Shown: positions 51,226 to 59,373, numbered from the stretch's first letter. The stretch is 64,000 nt of DNA from Halorubrum rubrum (GCF_024494685.1 NZ_JANHDM010000001.1:248001-312000); one strand, 5' to 3'. Numbers and translations are program-made. Notes: generated from the letters alone by a model not told the origin.

Positions 51226-51300
51226 CCACGGCCGGATCGGTCGCGGATCGGCCGATCGCCGGCCGCCAACGTATATACCGCCACACGCTCATGCCCCGAC

Positions 51301-52134
51301 ATGGAATCACACACGGTCGTCGGCGGCGGAGGGACGGAGTTACGCGTCGACGCCGCGGGATCGCCGGACGCGCCGACGATCCTGCTCGTTCACGGCTACT
51401 CGCAGTCGCGGCTCTGCTGGTACGAGCAGTTCGACGGGGGGTTGACCGAGGAGTTCCGCCTGCTCGCGCCCGACCTCCGCGGTCACGGCGACTCGGGGAA
51501 GCCCGCGGGCGACGATCGGTATCGCGACCCGACGCTGTGGGCCGCGGATCTGCGCGCCGTGATCGACGAGCTGGCGACCGACGATCCGGTCCTCGTCGGG
51601 TGGTCGTACGGCGGGCTCGTCGTCGCCGACTACCTCGCCGTGGAGGGGACCGGGGACGTGGCCGGGGCCGTCCTCGTCGGGGCGATCACGGAGAAGGGAA
51701 CCGACGCCGCGAGCGAGGTCGCCGGCGAGGAGTTCGCCGCGATGCTCGACGACCTCGAGACCCGCGACGCCGAGGCGAGCGTGGACGCTCTCGCGGAATT
51801 CCTCGACATCTGTACCGCCGAGCCGGTCCCGCCGCGCGAGTATCACCTCATGCTCGGGTACAACGCGCGGTGTCCCCCGCGAGTTCGGGAGGCGCTCCAG
51901 GCGCGGACCGGCGCGAACGCCGAGACGCTGCGCGAACTAGACGTCCCTGCACTGTTCGTCCACGGGTCCGCCGACCGGGTCGTCCTCCCGGCGGCCGCCG
52001 AACGGCACGCCGACCTCGTGCCCGACGGCGAGGTCTCGATCTACGAGGGCGTCGGCCACTCGCCGTTCCTCGAGGCCCCGGAACGGTTCGACGGGGAGCT
52101 TCGCGAGTTCGCGGGACGCGTCACCGGGGAGTGA
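51301..52134 (+). CDS. Alpha/beta hydrolase
   Basis: This is a 277-residue hydrolase. It has the oxyanion-region LVHGYSQSRLCWYEQF, DLRGHGDSGKPAGD and the nucleophile elbow VGWSYGGLVVADYLA (Ser in G-W-S-Y-G). The acid is near HGSADRVV and the catalytic His in GVGHSPFLEAPERF. These are hallmarks of esterase/haloperoxidase-like enzymes. A TATA-like GTATATACC at 51271-51279 is 25-30 nt before ATG 51301, so the mRNA is leaderless. The substrate is unknown. Confidence 0.93.
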   Translation: MESHTVVGGGGTELRVDAAGSPDAPTILLVHGYSQSRLCWYEQFDGGLTEEFRLLAPDLRGHGDSGKPAGDDRYRDPTLWAADLRAVIDELATDDPVLVGWSYGGLVVADYLAVEGTGDVAGAVLVGAITEKGTDAASEVAGEEFAAMLDDLETRDAEASVDALAEFLDICTAEPVPPREYHLMLGYNARCPPRVREALQARTGANAETLRELDVPALFVHGSADRVVLPAAAERHADLVPDGEVSIYEGVGHSPFLEAPERFDGELREFAGRVTGE

Positions 52135-52153
52135 CTCGCGGGGCGAGGGGCGG

Positions 52154-53842
52154 TCACTCCGAACCGGACCGGCCGCCTCGTCCCAGTTCGACGGTTTCCA
52201 CGCGGTCGGTCAGCACTCGCTCGCGGATCCGATCGTCCGGGTCATCGAGGAACGAGCGGTCGTCCCGATTCCCGAGGCAGCCCACTCGGCGACGTCTGAC
52301 GTAGTACCCCTCCTCGAGTCCGAGGGCGTGTCGGAGGGAGGCGTCCGTTCCCTCGGCGAGCGCCGAGCGCTCGTAGCTCTCCAAGTATTCGTTCGAGAGA
52401 CGGAGGTCGTCGAGGAGCACGCCGCCGACGAACGCGACGAACCCGGTCTCCCGGTCGGTCCCGCTCTCGACGGCGAACGCCGACGGATCGTCGGGACCGA
52501 CCGGCGCGGAACCGGAGATCCCGGCGATAACGTCGTCGAAGTCGATCCGTTCCGTGATCCGGTCGGCGACAGGACTCACGAGGGTCCCGACCACGGGACG
52601 TTCATCCCTCGACATCGCCGTCGTGAGCCGCCGGTCACGGAGCCCGCTGTACGTGGCGTCGCACGCGCGGTCCGCGAGCGCGTCGAGTCGTTCGCGGAGC
52701 CGTTCGTCCTCGTCCGTCGCGTCGAACCGCCGGCTCTCCTCGGGGTGCCGTGGCTCCGCGGGGTGGGAAGGAGACCCCGGCCGGATGAGCGTCGCGTACG
52801 GGGACGGATCCTCCTTCGGCGGGACGGACTCAGTTTCCTCGGGAACGGCCGGTTCCCTGCCATCTCGGGTCTCCTCGACGGCGTACCGAAGGATCTGCGG
52901 AACCCCGACCACGAAGGGGGCGTAACTCGGGGTGTCGGGGAACAGTCCTCGTGACGGGCGGGAACCGGCGTGTTCCGTTCCGGTCCGTCGCCACCGGCTG
53001 TAGTACGAAACGAAGAGGTAGGTGAACGCCTCGTCGAGCGCGTCACCGAGGAACCGGTTCTCCGGTCGTTTCGCGTCCCTCACGACGGCGTCGGTGGGGA
53101 GAAGGATCCGATCCTCGAAGAGTTGCTTCCGACAGAGGGCGAGATACTCTAGTTCCGAGAGCGCCGCATGTGCGTTGGCCTGCTCCCGACGGGACGACTC
53201 CCGATTCGGGAGAACGGCGAACAGCGTTATCGACGCCGTCGGTTCCGACCGCGTTAGCTCGCGTGCGAGATCGAAGAGGATCCCCGAGGTCGCACCACCC
53301 AAACCGCAGAGGACTGCGACCTCGGCGTCCGCTGTGGGCGCGATCACGGTCGCGAGGGTATCGTTCTCGTCCTCGGCGGACGCCTTGTAGTAGAGCGCCT
53401 TCGCGAGGGAACGTTTGCCGGAGAGTCCATAGTCGACGTCGGGGTTCGGAGAGATCTGATCCGCGTCGATCCACCAGTCGTCGGGGTCCATCCCGTGCTT
53501 CGAGGCGATACGCCGTCGGGCTATCGTCCCGGCGATGTCGATGGGGTCCTCGAATCGGGTCATGTCCGTCAGGGTTCGAGACTCGATCCGGATCCCGTCG
53601 GGAACACTCCCGTCGTCGGCGATCCGGTCTTCGGTCTCTTCGATCGCGGATCGGATCCGCCGGATCCGTTTCATGTCCTCCTCGCGCTCCGACTCGGCGG
53701 TATCGATGATCGTGACGGTCACTCCGGAGGGGTCGGAGGCGGGGTCGAGCATCGACTCCCGAACCCACTCCGTGGCGAGGAGTTCGAAAACGAGTTCCTT
53801 TCCGGATCCACCGAGGCCGAAGACGTGGTTCGGCCAGTTCAC
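52154..53842 (-). CDS. Tubulin/FtsZ-like protein (Tubulin_2-type), orphan
   Basis: This is a 562-residue protein starting at a GTG. Residues 7-20 (VFGLGGSGKELVFELL) form a nucleotide-binding start like that of tubulin-like proteins. Residues 180-187 (GLGGATSG) sit where tubulins and FtsZ have GGGTGSG. The following ITLFAVLPNRES and ANAHAALSELEYL resemble the T5/H7-like part of the Tubulin_2 family. The C-terminal third is charged, with a proline-rich linker near 340-370, and no cell-division gene is adjacent. A strong TATA box (TTATATATT, minus strand, 53868-53876) lies 26-30 nt before the start. The assignment rests on fold-level motifs. Filament formation is not shown. Confidence 0.72.
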   Translation of the reverse strand: MNWPNHVFGLGGSGKELVFELLATEWVRESMLDPASDPSGVTVTIIDTAESEREEDMKRIRRIRSAIEETEDRIADDGSVPDGIRIESRTLTDMTRFEDPIDIAGTIARRRIASKHGMDPDDWWIDADQISPNPDVDYGLSGKRSLAKALYYKASAEDENDTLATVIAPTADAEVAVLCGLGGATSGILFDLARELTRSEPTASITLFAVLPNRESSRREQANAHAALSELEYLALCRKQLFEDRILLPTDAVVRDAKRPENRFLGDALDEAFTYLFVSYYSRWRRTGTEHAGSRPSRGLFPDTPSYAPFVVGVPQILRYAVEETRDGREPAVPEETESVPPKEDPSPYATLIRPGSPSHPAEPRHPEESRRFDATDEDERLRERLDALADRACDATYSGLRDRRLTTAMSRDERPVVGTLVSPVADRITERIDFDDVIAGISGSAPVGPDDPSAFAVESGTDRETGFVAFVGGVLLDDLRLSNEYLESYERSALAEGTDASLRHALGLEEGYYVRRRRVGCLGNRDDRSFLDDPDDRIRERVLTDRVETVELGRGGRSGSE

Positions 53843-53865
53843 GCTGTCTTGCTACTGTCGCGCCC

Positions 53866-53878
53866 GAATATATAACGG
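53866..53878 (-). promoter_or_regulatory. Strong TATA box of the tubulin-like gene
   Basis: The minus strand reads GTTATATATTC, one of the best TATA boxes in the window. It is about 30 nt before the GTG start at 53842 and so also supports that non-ATG start. Confidence 0.7.
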
Positions 53879-54086
53879 TACCGGGGGCGACTGCGCGGAT
53901 CGGGTTTCTATTACAGACTGACGAGCCGCACGAGCAACTACAAACGCCGCCCCGGTCAAATGAGGACGAAGCGCCAGAATGCGTCGGGGCGCGAGTGGAA
54001 TCGTGGTCAAACCTAATCGGGAGTTTGGCGGAGAAAATTGCCGTGAGACGGTGCCTGCGTGCGAATGAGAACCGAGTAGAATCGGG

Positions 54087-54108
54087 ATGCCGCCTCCCCG
54101 ATTTGAAC
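54087..54108 (-). repeat. Duplicate of the tRNA-Phe 3' end (attachment-site-like)
   Basis: The 22 bases are identical to 54252-54273, the T-loop to discriminator end of tRNA-Phe. Upstream of the T-loop the match stops abruptly. Such a copy of a tRNA 3' end is the usual footprint of tyrosine-recombinase integration. The two copies are 165 bp apart, and no integrase is present in the window. Confidence 0.7.
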
Positions 54109-54252
54109 TCGAGACGAGACGTTCCGGGCGTGCGGCTCGCTTCGCTCGCCGTTCCGGGGCTGCGACTCCTCTGCTCAAATCGGCTCGCGGACGCTGATTC
54201 CCGGCCGACGGCTCACTCGCTACGCTCGTTCGCGTTGTCGGCCGGAGAAGTA

Positions 54253-54326
54253 TGCCGCCTCCCCGATTTGAACGGGGGACAGCTCGATCTTCAGTCGAGT
54301 GCTCTCCCAGTCTGAGCTAAGGCGGC
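54253..54326 (-). tRNA. tRNA-Phe (anticodon GAA)
   Basis: The minus strand folds as a cloverleaf. The acceptor GCCGCCT pairs with AGGCGGC and ends in discriminator A. The D-arm sequence is TAGCTCAGACTGGGAGAGCA, and the anticodon stem-loop CTCGACTGAAGATCGAG carries GAA. The T-arm is CCCCGTTCAAATCGGGG. The gene is 74 nt, has no intron and does not encode CCA. Its 3' end is duplicated at 54087-54108. Confidence 0.96.
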
Positions 54327-54531
54327 TCGCGTTTCGACCAAGGCCGAATCGAGACAAAAGGATTTCGAAAGACGGCGGACGCCCCGGCGACGCGCTACGG
54401 GCCGCGAACGCCGATCCGAGAGGCGGCGACGGCTTCCCGGCGTGGACACTCATCCTGGCAGCACCGGAAAGCAAACCGAAACACCTGGTCGAGCAAAGTC
54501 TATGTTCCTCGGTACCGAAACGCTCGGATCG

Positions 54532-54684
54532 ATGGCACCGAACGAGACCGACGACGACTCCGAGGAGGGATCCGGACCGTGGTGGCGGCGGCCGATCGAG
54601 GCGGTCGTTGCCGCGGCTCGATGGGTCGCCGACACCTTCCACGGGTACGCGGGGGTCCGCGAACTGAAGCGGAACCGGCGGTAG
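54532..54684 (+). CDS. Possible small protein of 50 residues
   Basis: The frame MAPNETDDDSEEGSGPWWRR continues with an amphipathic helix (PIEAVVAAARWVADTFHGYA) and a basic end (VRELKRNRR). The acidic start has haloarchaeal composition, which favours a real gene. The start could also be ATG 54502, which adds ten residues. I recognise no family. Confidence 0.45.
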   Translation: MAPNETDDDSEEGSGPWWRRPIEAVVAAARWVADTFHGYAGVRELKRNRR

Positions 54685-54704
54685 AGCGGATCGGTCGGAT
54701 TCCT

Positions 54705-54724
54705 CCCACGACTTCAGTCGTGGG
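54705..54724. repeat. Perfect 8-bp hairpin resembling an IS200/IS605-type transposon end
   Basis: CCCACGAC-TTCA-GTCGTGGG is flanked by TCCT on the left. It resembles the right-end hairpins I remember from haloarchaeal IS200/IS605 (TnpB) elements. The stop codon of the broken redoxin gene lies in the loop, so the hairpin supplies that gene's last codons. No transposase is nearby, so it may be a remnant or simply a terminator. Confidence 0.5.
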
Positions 54725-55252
54725 TTACTGACTCGGCACGCAGCGTCCGTATCTCGTCGAGCAGGTCGTCGGTCTCCGGGCGGTCGGCGGGCGTCGGTCC
54801 CTCGTAGGCGCACGCGACGACGGGCTCGCCGGACCGGGTGTCGAGGACCGTCGCGACCGGCATCCGGCCCACCAGGTCGTGGAGCGAACCGAGGACGCCG
54901 AACCGCACGGGCTGGTCGACGCCTCGCTCACGTCGGCGTTCGGGTCGGCGAGCAGCGCGAACGGGCGGTCGTACGACTCCTGCCACTCGCTGGCTCGCTC
55001 GACGGGTTCCGGGAGGATCGAGACGACGGCGGCGTTCAGCGCCTCGAACTCGTCGTCCCTGTCGCCGATCGCTCGGACCTGCTTCCGGCAGTTCCCGCAG
55101 GGGTAGTCCCGCTGGAACGGCAGCACCACGGCGTCGACGTCGGGGTCGGCCGCGGCCGCGGAGAGCGAGAACGGGTCGGGGCCGGCGCCGGCGTACGACA
55201 GTTCGAAGTCCGGCACGCCGTCCGCCGTCGAGGACGCGGTCGTGTCGCTCAT
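54714..55252 (-). pseudogene. Redoxin/thioredoxin-fold protein gene with a one-base frameshift
   Basis: From ATG 55252 the frame reads MSDTTASSTADGVPDFELSY, then LPFQRDYPCGNCRKQVRAIG with a CxxC site, to ADPNADVSEA. It then runs into nonsense. The next frame continues at once with VDQPVRFGVLGSLHDLVGRM, then DTRSGEPVVACAYEG, to the stop at 54714-54716. The joint at about 54922 (GAGGCGTCGACCAG) would be healed by one inserted base (EAYDQPVRFG). It is either a recent pseudogene or a sequencing error. The YPCGNC site replaces the usual peroxiredoxin Thr/Cys block. Confidence 0.8.
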
Positions 55253-55352
55253 GTACGCGGTACGCGAAGCCACGGCACGACGCCGGGTTCGGTCTGGCGC
55301 GTGCGGTGCCAGACCGCGGCACCTATTCGCACGCGGCGATCGACGTGCGTTC

Positions 55353-56162
55353 ATGACCGCCCCGGAGTCGACGTCCGCACCGGATTCCGACCGGGCGCCA
55401 CCCGACGAGTCCGACTCTGCGTCCGACGACGGCCGTCTCGAGTCCCCCGACGACCCCGCTCTCGTCGCGGCCTCCCAACGGTTCCTCCGCGCGGTCCGAA
55501 CTCCAGACGACCGTGGACCGGCACTTGACGCCGCTCGAAAACGGATCGAGGACGCCTCGCCCGACCACCTGGACGCGCTGGGGCCCGACGACCGGCTCGC
55601 GTTCTGGCTCAACGTCTACAACGCCGCGACGGGGGCCGCGCTACTCGCGGACCCGGACCGGTTCGCGGCCCGCCGGCGGTTCTTCGGCGAGCCGATCGTC
55701 ACCGTCGCCGGAACGGACCTGAGTCTCGATCGGATCGAACACGGGATCCTCCGCGGTTCACAGTGGAAGTACGGGCTCGGCTACGTGCCGAACCCCGTCC
55801 CCTCGGCGTTCGTCCGGCGGCACCGCGTCGCCGACCCCGACCCGCGCGTTCACTTCGCGCTCAACTGCGGCGCCGCCTCCTGTCCCGCGGTCGCCGCGTA
55901 CGACGTGACCGACGTGGACGACCAACTCGACCGCGCCGCCGCGTCGTACCTGCGAAGCGAGACGGTCGTGGAGGACGGGATCGCCCGCGTGCCCCGCCTC
56001 CTCCTGTGGTATCGCGGCGACTTCGGCGGACGCGCGGGCATCCGCGCGCTCCTCCGCGAGCACGACGTGATCGATCCCGACGCGATCCCGCGGATACGCT
56101 ACCGCGAGTACGACTGGTCGCTCGCGCTCGACGCGTTCCGGAACGAGGAGGGGACCCGATGA
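55353..56162 (+). CDS. DUF547-domain protein
   Basis: This is a 269-residue protein. The DUF547 blocks RLAFWLNVYNAATGAALLA, VHFALNCGAASCPAVAAYD and LLLWYRGDFGG are all visible, and it ends with YREYDWSLALDAFRNE. The family has conserved Asn, Cys and His residues, so an enzyme activity related to papain-like folds has been proposed, but no role is known. The first 45 residues are acidic and disordered. ATG 55353 is chosen because the upstream frame-open codons are basic. Its stop overlaps the next small membrane gene (ATGA). Confidence 0.9.
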   Translation: MTAPESTSAPDSDRAPPDESDSASDDGRLESPDDPALVAASQRFLRAVRTPDDRGPALDAARKRIEDASPDHLDALGPDDRLAFWLNVYNAATGAALLADPDRFAARRRFFGEPIVTVAGTDLSLDRIEHGILRGSQWKYGLGYVPNPVPSAFVRRHRVADPDPRVHFALNCGAASCPAVAAYDVTDVDDQLDRAAASYLRSETVVEDGIARVPRLLLWYRGDFGGRAGIRALLREHDVIDPDAIPRIRYREYDWSLALDAFRNEEGTR

Positions 56163-56389
56163 GCGACGACGGCCTGCTGGAGTCGCTGTCGGTCGTCGGA
56201 CTGTTGAGTCTCTGTTGTCTCGGGTTCGGCGGGATCGCCGGCGGCGCGATCGTCGCCGGCGGTGGCGCATCCGCGACCGTCGTCACCACCGGCGCGTCCA
56301 GCGTCCGCGGCGCGCTAATATCCGGGGGCGTCACGTTCGCGACCGTGTTCGTCGCGGCCGTCGCGATCCGGTGGCGGCTGAACCGGTGA
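56159..56389 (+). CDS. Small glycine-rich membrane protein coupled to the DUF547 gene
   Basis: This is a 76-residue protein with two membrane helices (VVGLLSLCCLGFGGIAGGAI and ISGGVTFATVFVAAVAI), a Gly/Thr linker and a basic end. Its start overlaps the DUF547 stop by 4 nt, so it is translationally coupled. Its role is unknown. It may anchor or regulate the DUF547 protein. Confidence 0.7.
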   Translation: MSDDGLLESLSVVGLLSLCCLGFGGIAGGAIVAGGGASATVVTTGASSVRGALISGGVTFATVFVAAVAIRWRLNR

Positions 56390-56413
56390 GCGTGAGCGCG
56401 GCGCTGACGCCGC

Positions 56414-57199
56414 TCAGACGGCTCCCGCGCCGCCGAGGATCAGCCGGACGCCGATGACCGTCAACAGCCCGAGGACGACCCCGCGCCGGAGGCGTTCGCT
56501 CACGCGCTCTCGGAGACGCTTTCCGACCGCGACGCCGGCGACGGCGGGGACCGCCGCGACGACCGACGCGAGGGCGAGCCCGAGATCCGGGTAGAGTCCG
56601 AATGCGCCGGCCGCGGCGACGCGCAGGCCGTTGATGCCGACGAACACGAGCGCGACGACGCCGACGAACAGCCCGTGTGAGAGGTCGAAGCTCCGCACGA
56701 ACGCGACGAGCTGGACCCCGACGTTCGTCGCGCCGAACAGGACGCCGGAGACGGCGCCGACGGCCGCCATGACGAGCGGCGTATCGGCGACCTCCCGGTC
56801 GCTCACGACAGGGAGGGGCGGTAACGGGACGGCGCGCTGATTCGTCGCGACGAAGCCGAGCGAGACGAGCCCGAGCAGGATCCGGAGCGGGGCCCCCGGA
56901 AGCCGATCGAGGAGCGCCATCCCGAGGATGGTGCCGCCGAAGGCGGCGACGAGCAACGGCGCGAACCGCCTTCCACAGGTGCGGAGCTCCTCGCGGGTCA
57001 GGTCGCCGACGAGCGCGAGGTTCACGGCGAACATGGGGAGGATCATGAACGCGACTGCGGTCGCGGGGTCGAGCGTCGCGGCGAGCACCATCGTCCCGAC
57101 GACGGCGAAGCCGAACCCCGCGACCCCGTTGATCGCACCCGCGACCGCGACGACGAGAACGATCGTCGCCGCCAGCTCGGGCGAGAGCGCGAGGGCCAT
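56414..57199 (-). CDS. TauE/SafE-family sulfite/organosulfonate exporter-like membrane protein
   Basis: This is a 261-residue transporter with about eight helices. The two internally related TauE halves are seen as VVAVAGAINGVAGFGFAVVG near the start and AAVGAVSGVLFGATNVGVQL in the second half. LTREELRTCGRRFAPLLVAA links them. Family members move sulfite, sulfoacetate or other small anions. ATG 57199 precedes a hydrophobic start; the upstream frame-open region contains a TATA-like TTTATAAACGACC reading on the minus strand (about 57215-57227). Confidence 0.88.
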   Translation of the reverse strand: MALALSPELAATIVLVVAVAGAINGVAGFGFAVVGTMVLAATLDPATAVAFMILPMFAVNLALVGDLTREELRTCGRRFAPLLVAAFGGTILGMALLDRLPGAPLRILLGLVSLGFVATNQRAVPLPPLPVVSDREVADTPLVMAAVGAVSGVLFGATNVGVQLVAFVRSFDLSHGLFVGVVALVFVGINGLRVAAAGAFGLYPDLGLALASVVAAVPAVAGVAVGKRLRERVSERLRRGVVLGLLTVIGVRLILGGAGAV

Positions 57200-57372
57200 A
57201 CGCTCGGGACGCGATCGCGGTTTATAAACGACCGCTGACTGTGCGGCGCCGAGGCACGGGCGCCCGAGACCGGCTTGCTCGGAGAACTCGTCCCTGTCGG
57301 GAGTATCGAGGCGTGTGCGATCATACCGCACGATCGGCCGGCGCTCATGTCACTCGGCCGCCATGATTCACC

Positions 57373-57776
57373 GTGCTTCAGACCGGACAGACGGCGCCGA
57401 CGTTCGAACTCCCCGGCGCGGGCGACGGCCGGATCGACACGCACGGGTTGTCCGAACACGCCGACAACGGCTGGGCGGTGGTGGTCGTGTGCTACCCGTT
57501 CGACGTCCACCCCTCTGTACCACGCAGATGTGTACCACGCAGATGTGTACCTTACGGGACAGCGAGACGCTGTCACTGCCGGAAAACGCGGTCGTTCTCG
57601 GCATCTCGACCGACAGCGTCTACAGCCATCGCGCGGTCGCGGAGAAACACCGGATCGACTTCCCGATCCGCTCGGACGGCAACGACCGGGTCGCAGACGC
57701 GTACGGGGCGCGCGCCGACGAGATGGACGACCACCGTGGGGTCGCGCGGTCGCCGGCGACCAGTACCGAGGAGTGA
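57373..57776 (+). pseudogene. Peroxiredoxin-like gene with frameshift and duplicated cysteine motif
   Basis: From a GTG at 57373 the frame reads LQTGQTAPTFELPGAGDGRI to VVVVCYPFDVHPS. The continuation is in another frame: CTTQMCTTQMCTLRDSETL, then AVVLGISTDSVYSHRAVAEK and FPIRSDGNDRVADAYGARAD. Such proteins normally read FDFHPxCTxQMCTLRD. Here a 15-nt unit (TGTACCACGCAGATG, about 57514-57543) is tandemly duplicated in the redox site, and one base is missing just before it. The end after YGARADEMDDHRGVARS also looks disturbed. It directly precedes the flavoprotein reductase gene, a sensible redox pair when intact. Confidence 0.8.
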
Positions 57777-57906
57777 TCGATGGCGGGCGTGCTCGTCGGC
57801 GGGACGGTCGGCGTCCGAGTGTCTTCCGCTCCGATCCGCCGTGGTCGTGTGCGGCTCCCACCACGACGGACGGGACTTGATGACCGTGGGTCCCGTCGAC
57901 CGATTC

Positions 57907-59373
57907 ATGCAGGAGTTCGACTTCCTCGTTATCGGGTCGGGATCGGGACTGGACGTGGCGAACGCGATGGCCGGCCGGGGGAACTCGGTCGCGGTCGTCG
58001 AGGAGGGGCGGCTCGGCGGGACCTGTCTCAACCGCGGCTGTATCCCCTCGAAACGGCTCCTCTATCACGCCGAGGTGTTGGAGACGGTCGAGAGCGCGGG
58101 CGCGTTCGAGATCGACGCCGAGGTACGCGACGTCGACTTCGCGGGGATCGTTCGCAACGTGAACGACGACGTCTCCGGGAGTTCCGAGTCGATCCGTCGG
58201 GGGCTCTCCTCCTCGAACGGCCACGACCTGTTCGAGGGAACCGGCCGGTTCGTCGACGACCGCACGATCGAGATCGTCGACGGCGACGACGAGGGCGCCA
58301 CGCTGCGGGCCGACACCGTCCTCGTCGCCACGGGTACCCGCCCCTCGATTCCCCCGATCGACGGGATCGACGAGGTGGAGTACCTCACGAGCACGGAGGC
58401 GCTCCGGCTGGAGTCGCCGCCCGACCGCCTCGTGATCGTCGGCGGCGGGTACATCGCGGCCGAGCTCGGCCACTTCTTCGGGACGTTCGGGACCGACGTG
58501 ACGATCGTCGGCCGGCGCGAGCATCTGCTCCCGGAGGCCGACGCCGAGGTCGGGAAGGCGTTCACCGACCGCTACGCCGACCGATTCGACGTGTACACCG
58601 GCTACGAGGCCGTCGCGGCCGACGAGAGGGACGGCGACGTGACGGTCGAAGCCCGGCCGTACCCCGAGGCCGATTCGGTGCGCGCGGGCGGCGAGACGGT
58701 CGGCGCGCTCGACGAGGCCGACGCCGTGACCGTCACGGGCGACGCGCTGCTGGTCGCGACCGGCCGCCGCCCGAACACGGACGCGCTGAACCTCGACGCC
58801 ACGGGTGTGGAGACGGACCAGCGCGGGTTCGTCGAGACCGACGAGTACCTTCGGACCGACGCCGAGGGGGTGTGGGCGCTCGGCGACGTGGTCGGCGAGT
58901 ACCTGCTCAAACACAGCGCGAACCACGAGGCGAAGGCCGTGGTCCGGAACCTGCTGGGTGACGAGCCGGAACCCGTCGACTACTCGGCGATGCCGTTTGC
59001 GGTGTTCGCCTCGCCCGAAGTAGCTGGTGTCGGTGCGCGCGAGCAGGACCTCCGCGAGGCTGATGTCGAGTACGCCACCAACACGTACGCGTACGACGAG
59101 ACGGCCCGCGGCAGCGCGATGCACGCCGACGGCTTCGTGAAGGTCCTCATTGATTTAGATGGGAAAATTGAGGGGTGTCATATTATCGGGCCTGAGGCGT
59201 CGAACCTGATCGAGGAGGTCGTCGTGGCGATGACCGCCGGCTCCGGAACAGTCGCGGACATCCGCGACGCGGTCCACATCCATCCCGCACTCTCCGAGGT
59301 CGTCGACCGGGCCTTCTCGGGGCAGTTCTCCCGCGGTGGTGGTCACGACCACGGGCATCATCACCACGGCTAG
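57907..59373 (+). CDS. Pyridine nucleotide-disulfide oxidoreductase (dihydrolipoyl dehydrogenase/GCR-like) with His-rich tail
   Basis: This is a 488-residue FAD enzyme. FAD binding is shown by FLVIGSGSGLDVANAMAGRG, and the redox-active disulfide by GGTCLNRGCIPSKRLLYHA. NAD(P)H binding is shown by LVIVGGGYIAAELGHFFG, and WALGDVVGEYLLKHSANHEA is the second FAD motif. The C-terminal catalytic HPALSEVVDRAF precedes a histidine-rich end (GGGHDHGHHHHG). Candidates are lipoamide, mycothiol-like or bis-gamma-glutamylcystine reductase, the last known in halobacteria. Codons at 59149-59195 are AT-rich (ATT, TTA, AAA), unlike the rest. ATG 57880 is an alternative start. Confidence 0.88.
   Translation: MQEFDFLVIGSGSGLDVANAMAGRGNSVAVVEEGRLGGTCLNRGCIPSKRLLYHAEVLETVESAGAFEIDAEVRDVDFAGIVRNVNDDVSGSSESIRRGLSSSNGHDLFEGTGRFVDDRTIEIVDGDDEGATLRADTVLVATGTRPSIPPIDGIDEVEYLTSTEALRLESPPDRLVIVGGGYIAAELGHFFGTFGTDVTIVGRREHLLPEADAEVGKAFTDRYADRFDVYTGYEAVAADERDGDVTVEARPYPEADSVRAGGETVGALDEADAVTVTGDALLVATGRRPNTDALNLDATGVETDQRGFVETDEYLRTDAEGVWALGDVVGEYLLKHSANHEAKAVVRNLLGDEPEPVDYSAMPFAVFASPEVAGVGAREQDLREADVEYATNTYAYDETARGSAMHADGFVKVLIDLDGKIEGCHIIGPEASNLIEEVVVAMTAGSGTVADIRDAVHIHPALSEVVDRAFSGQFSRGGGHDHGHHHHG

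Noticed and set aside
53995..54315. A 106-codon plus-strand frame across the tRNA region
   Set aside because: It runs through the antisense of tRNA-Phe and its duplicated end. The repeated CRLPDLN peptide is only the translated tRNA repeat.
57043..59124. A 693-codon minus-strand open frame opposite the disulfide reductase
   Set aside because: It is antisense to a clear FAD enzyme and has no recognisable domain.
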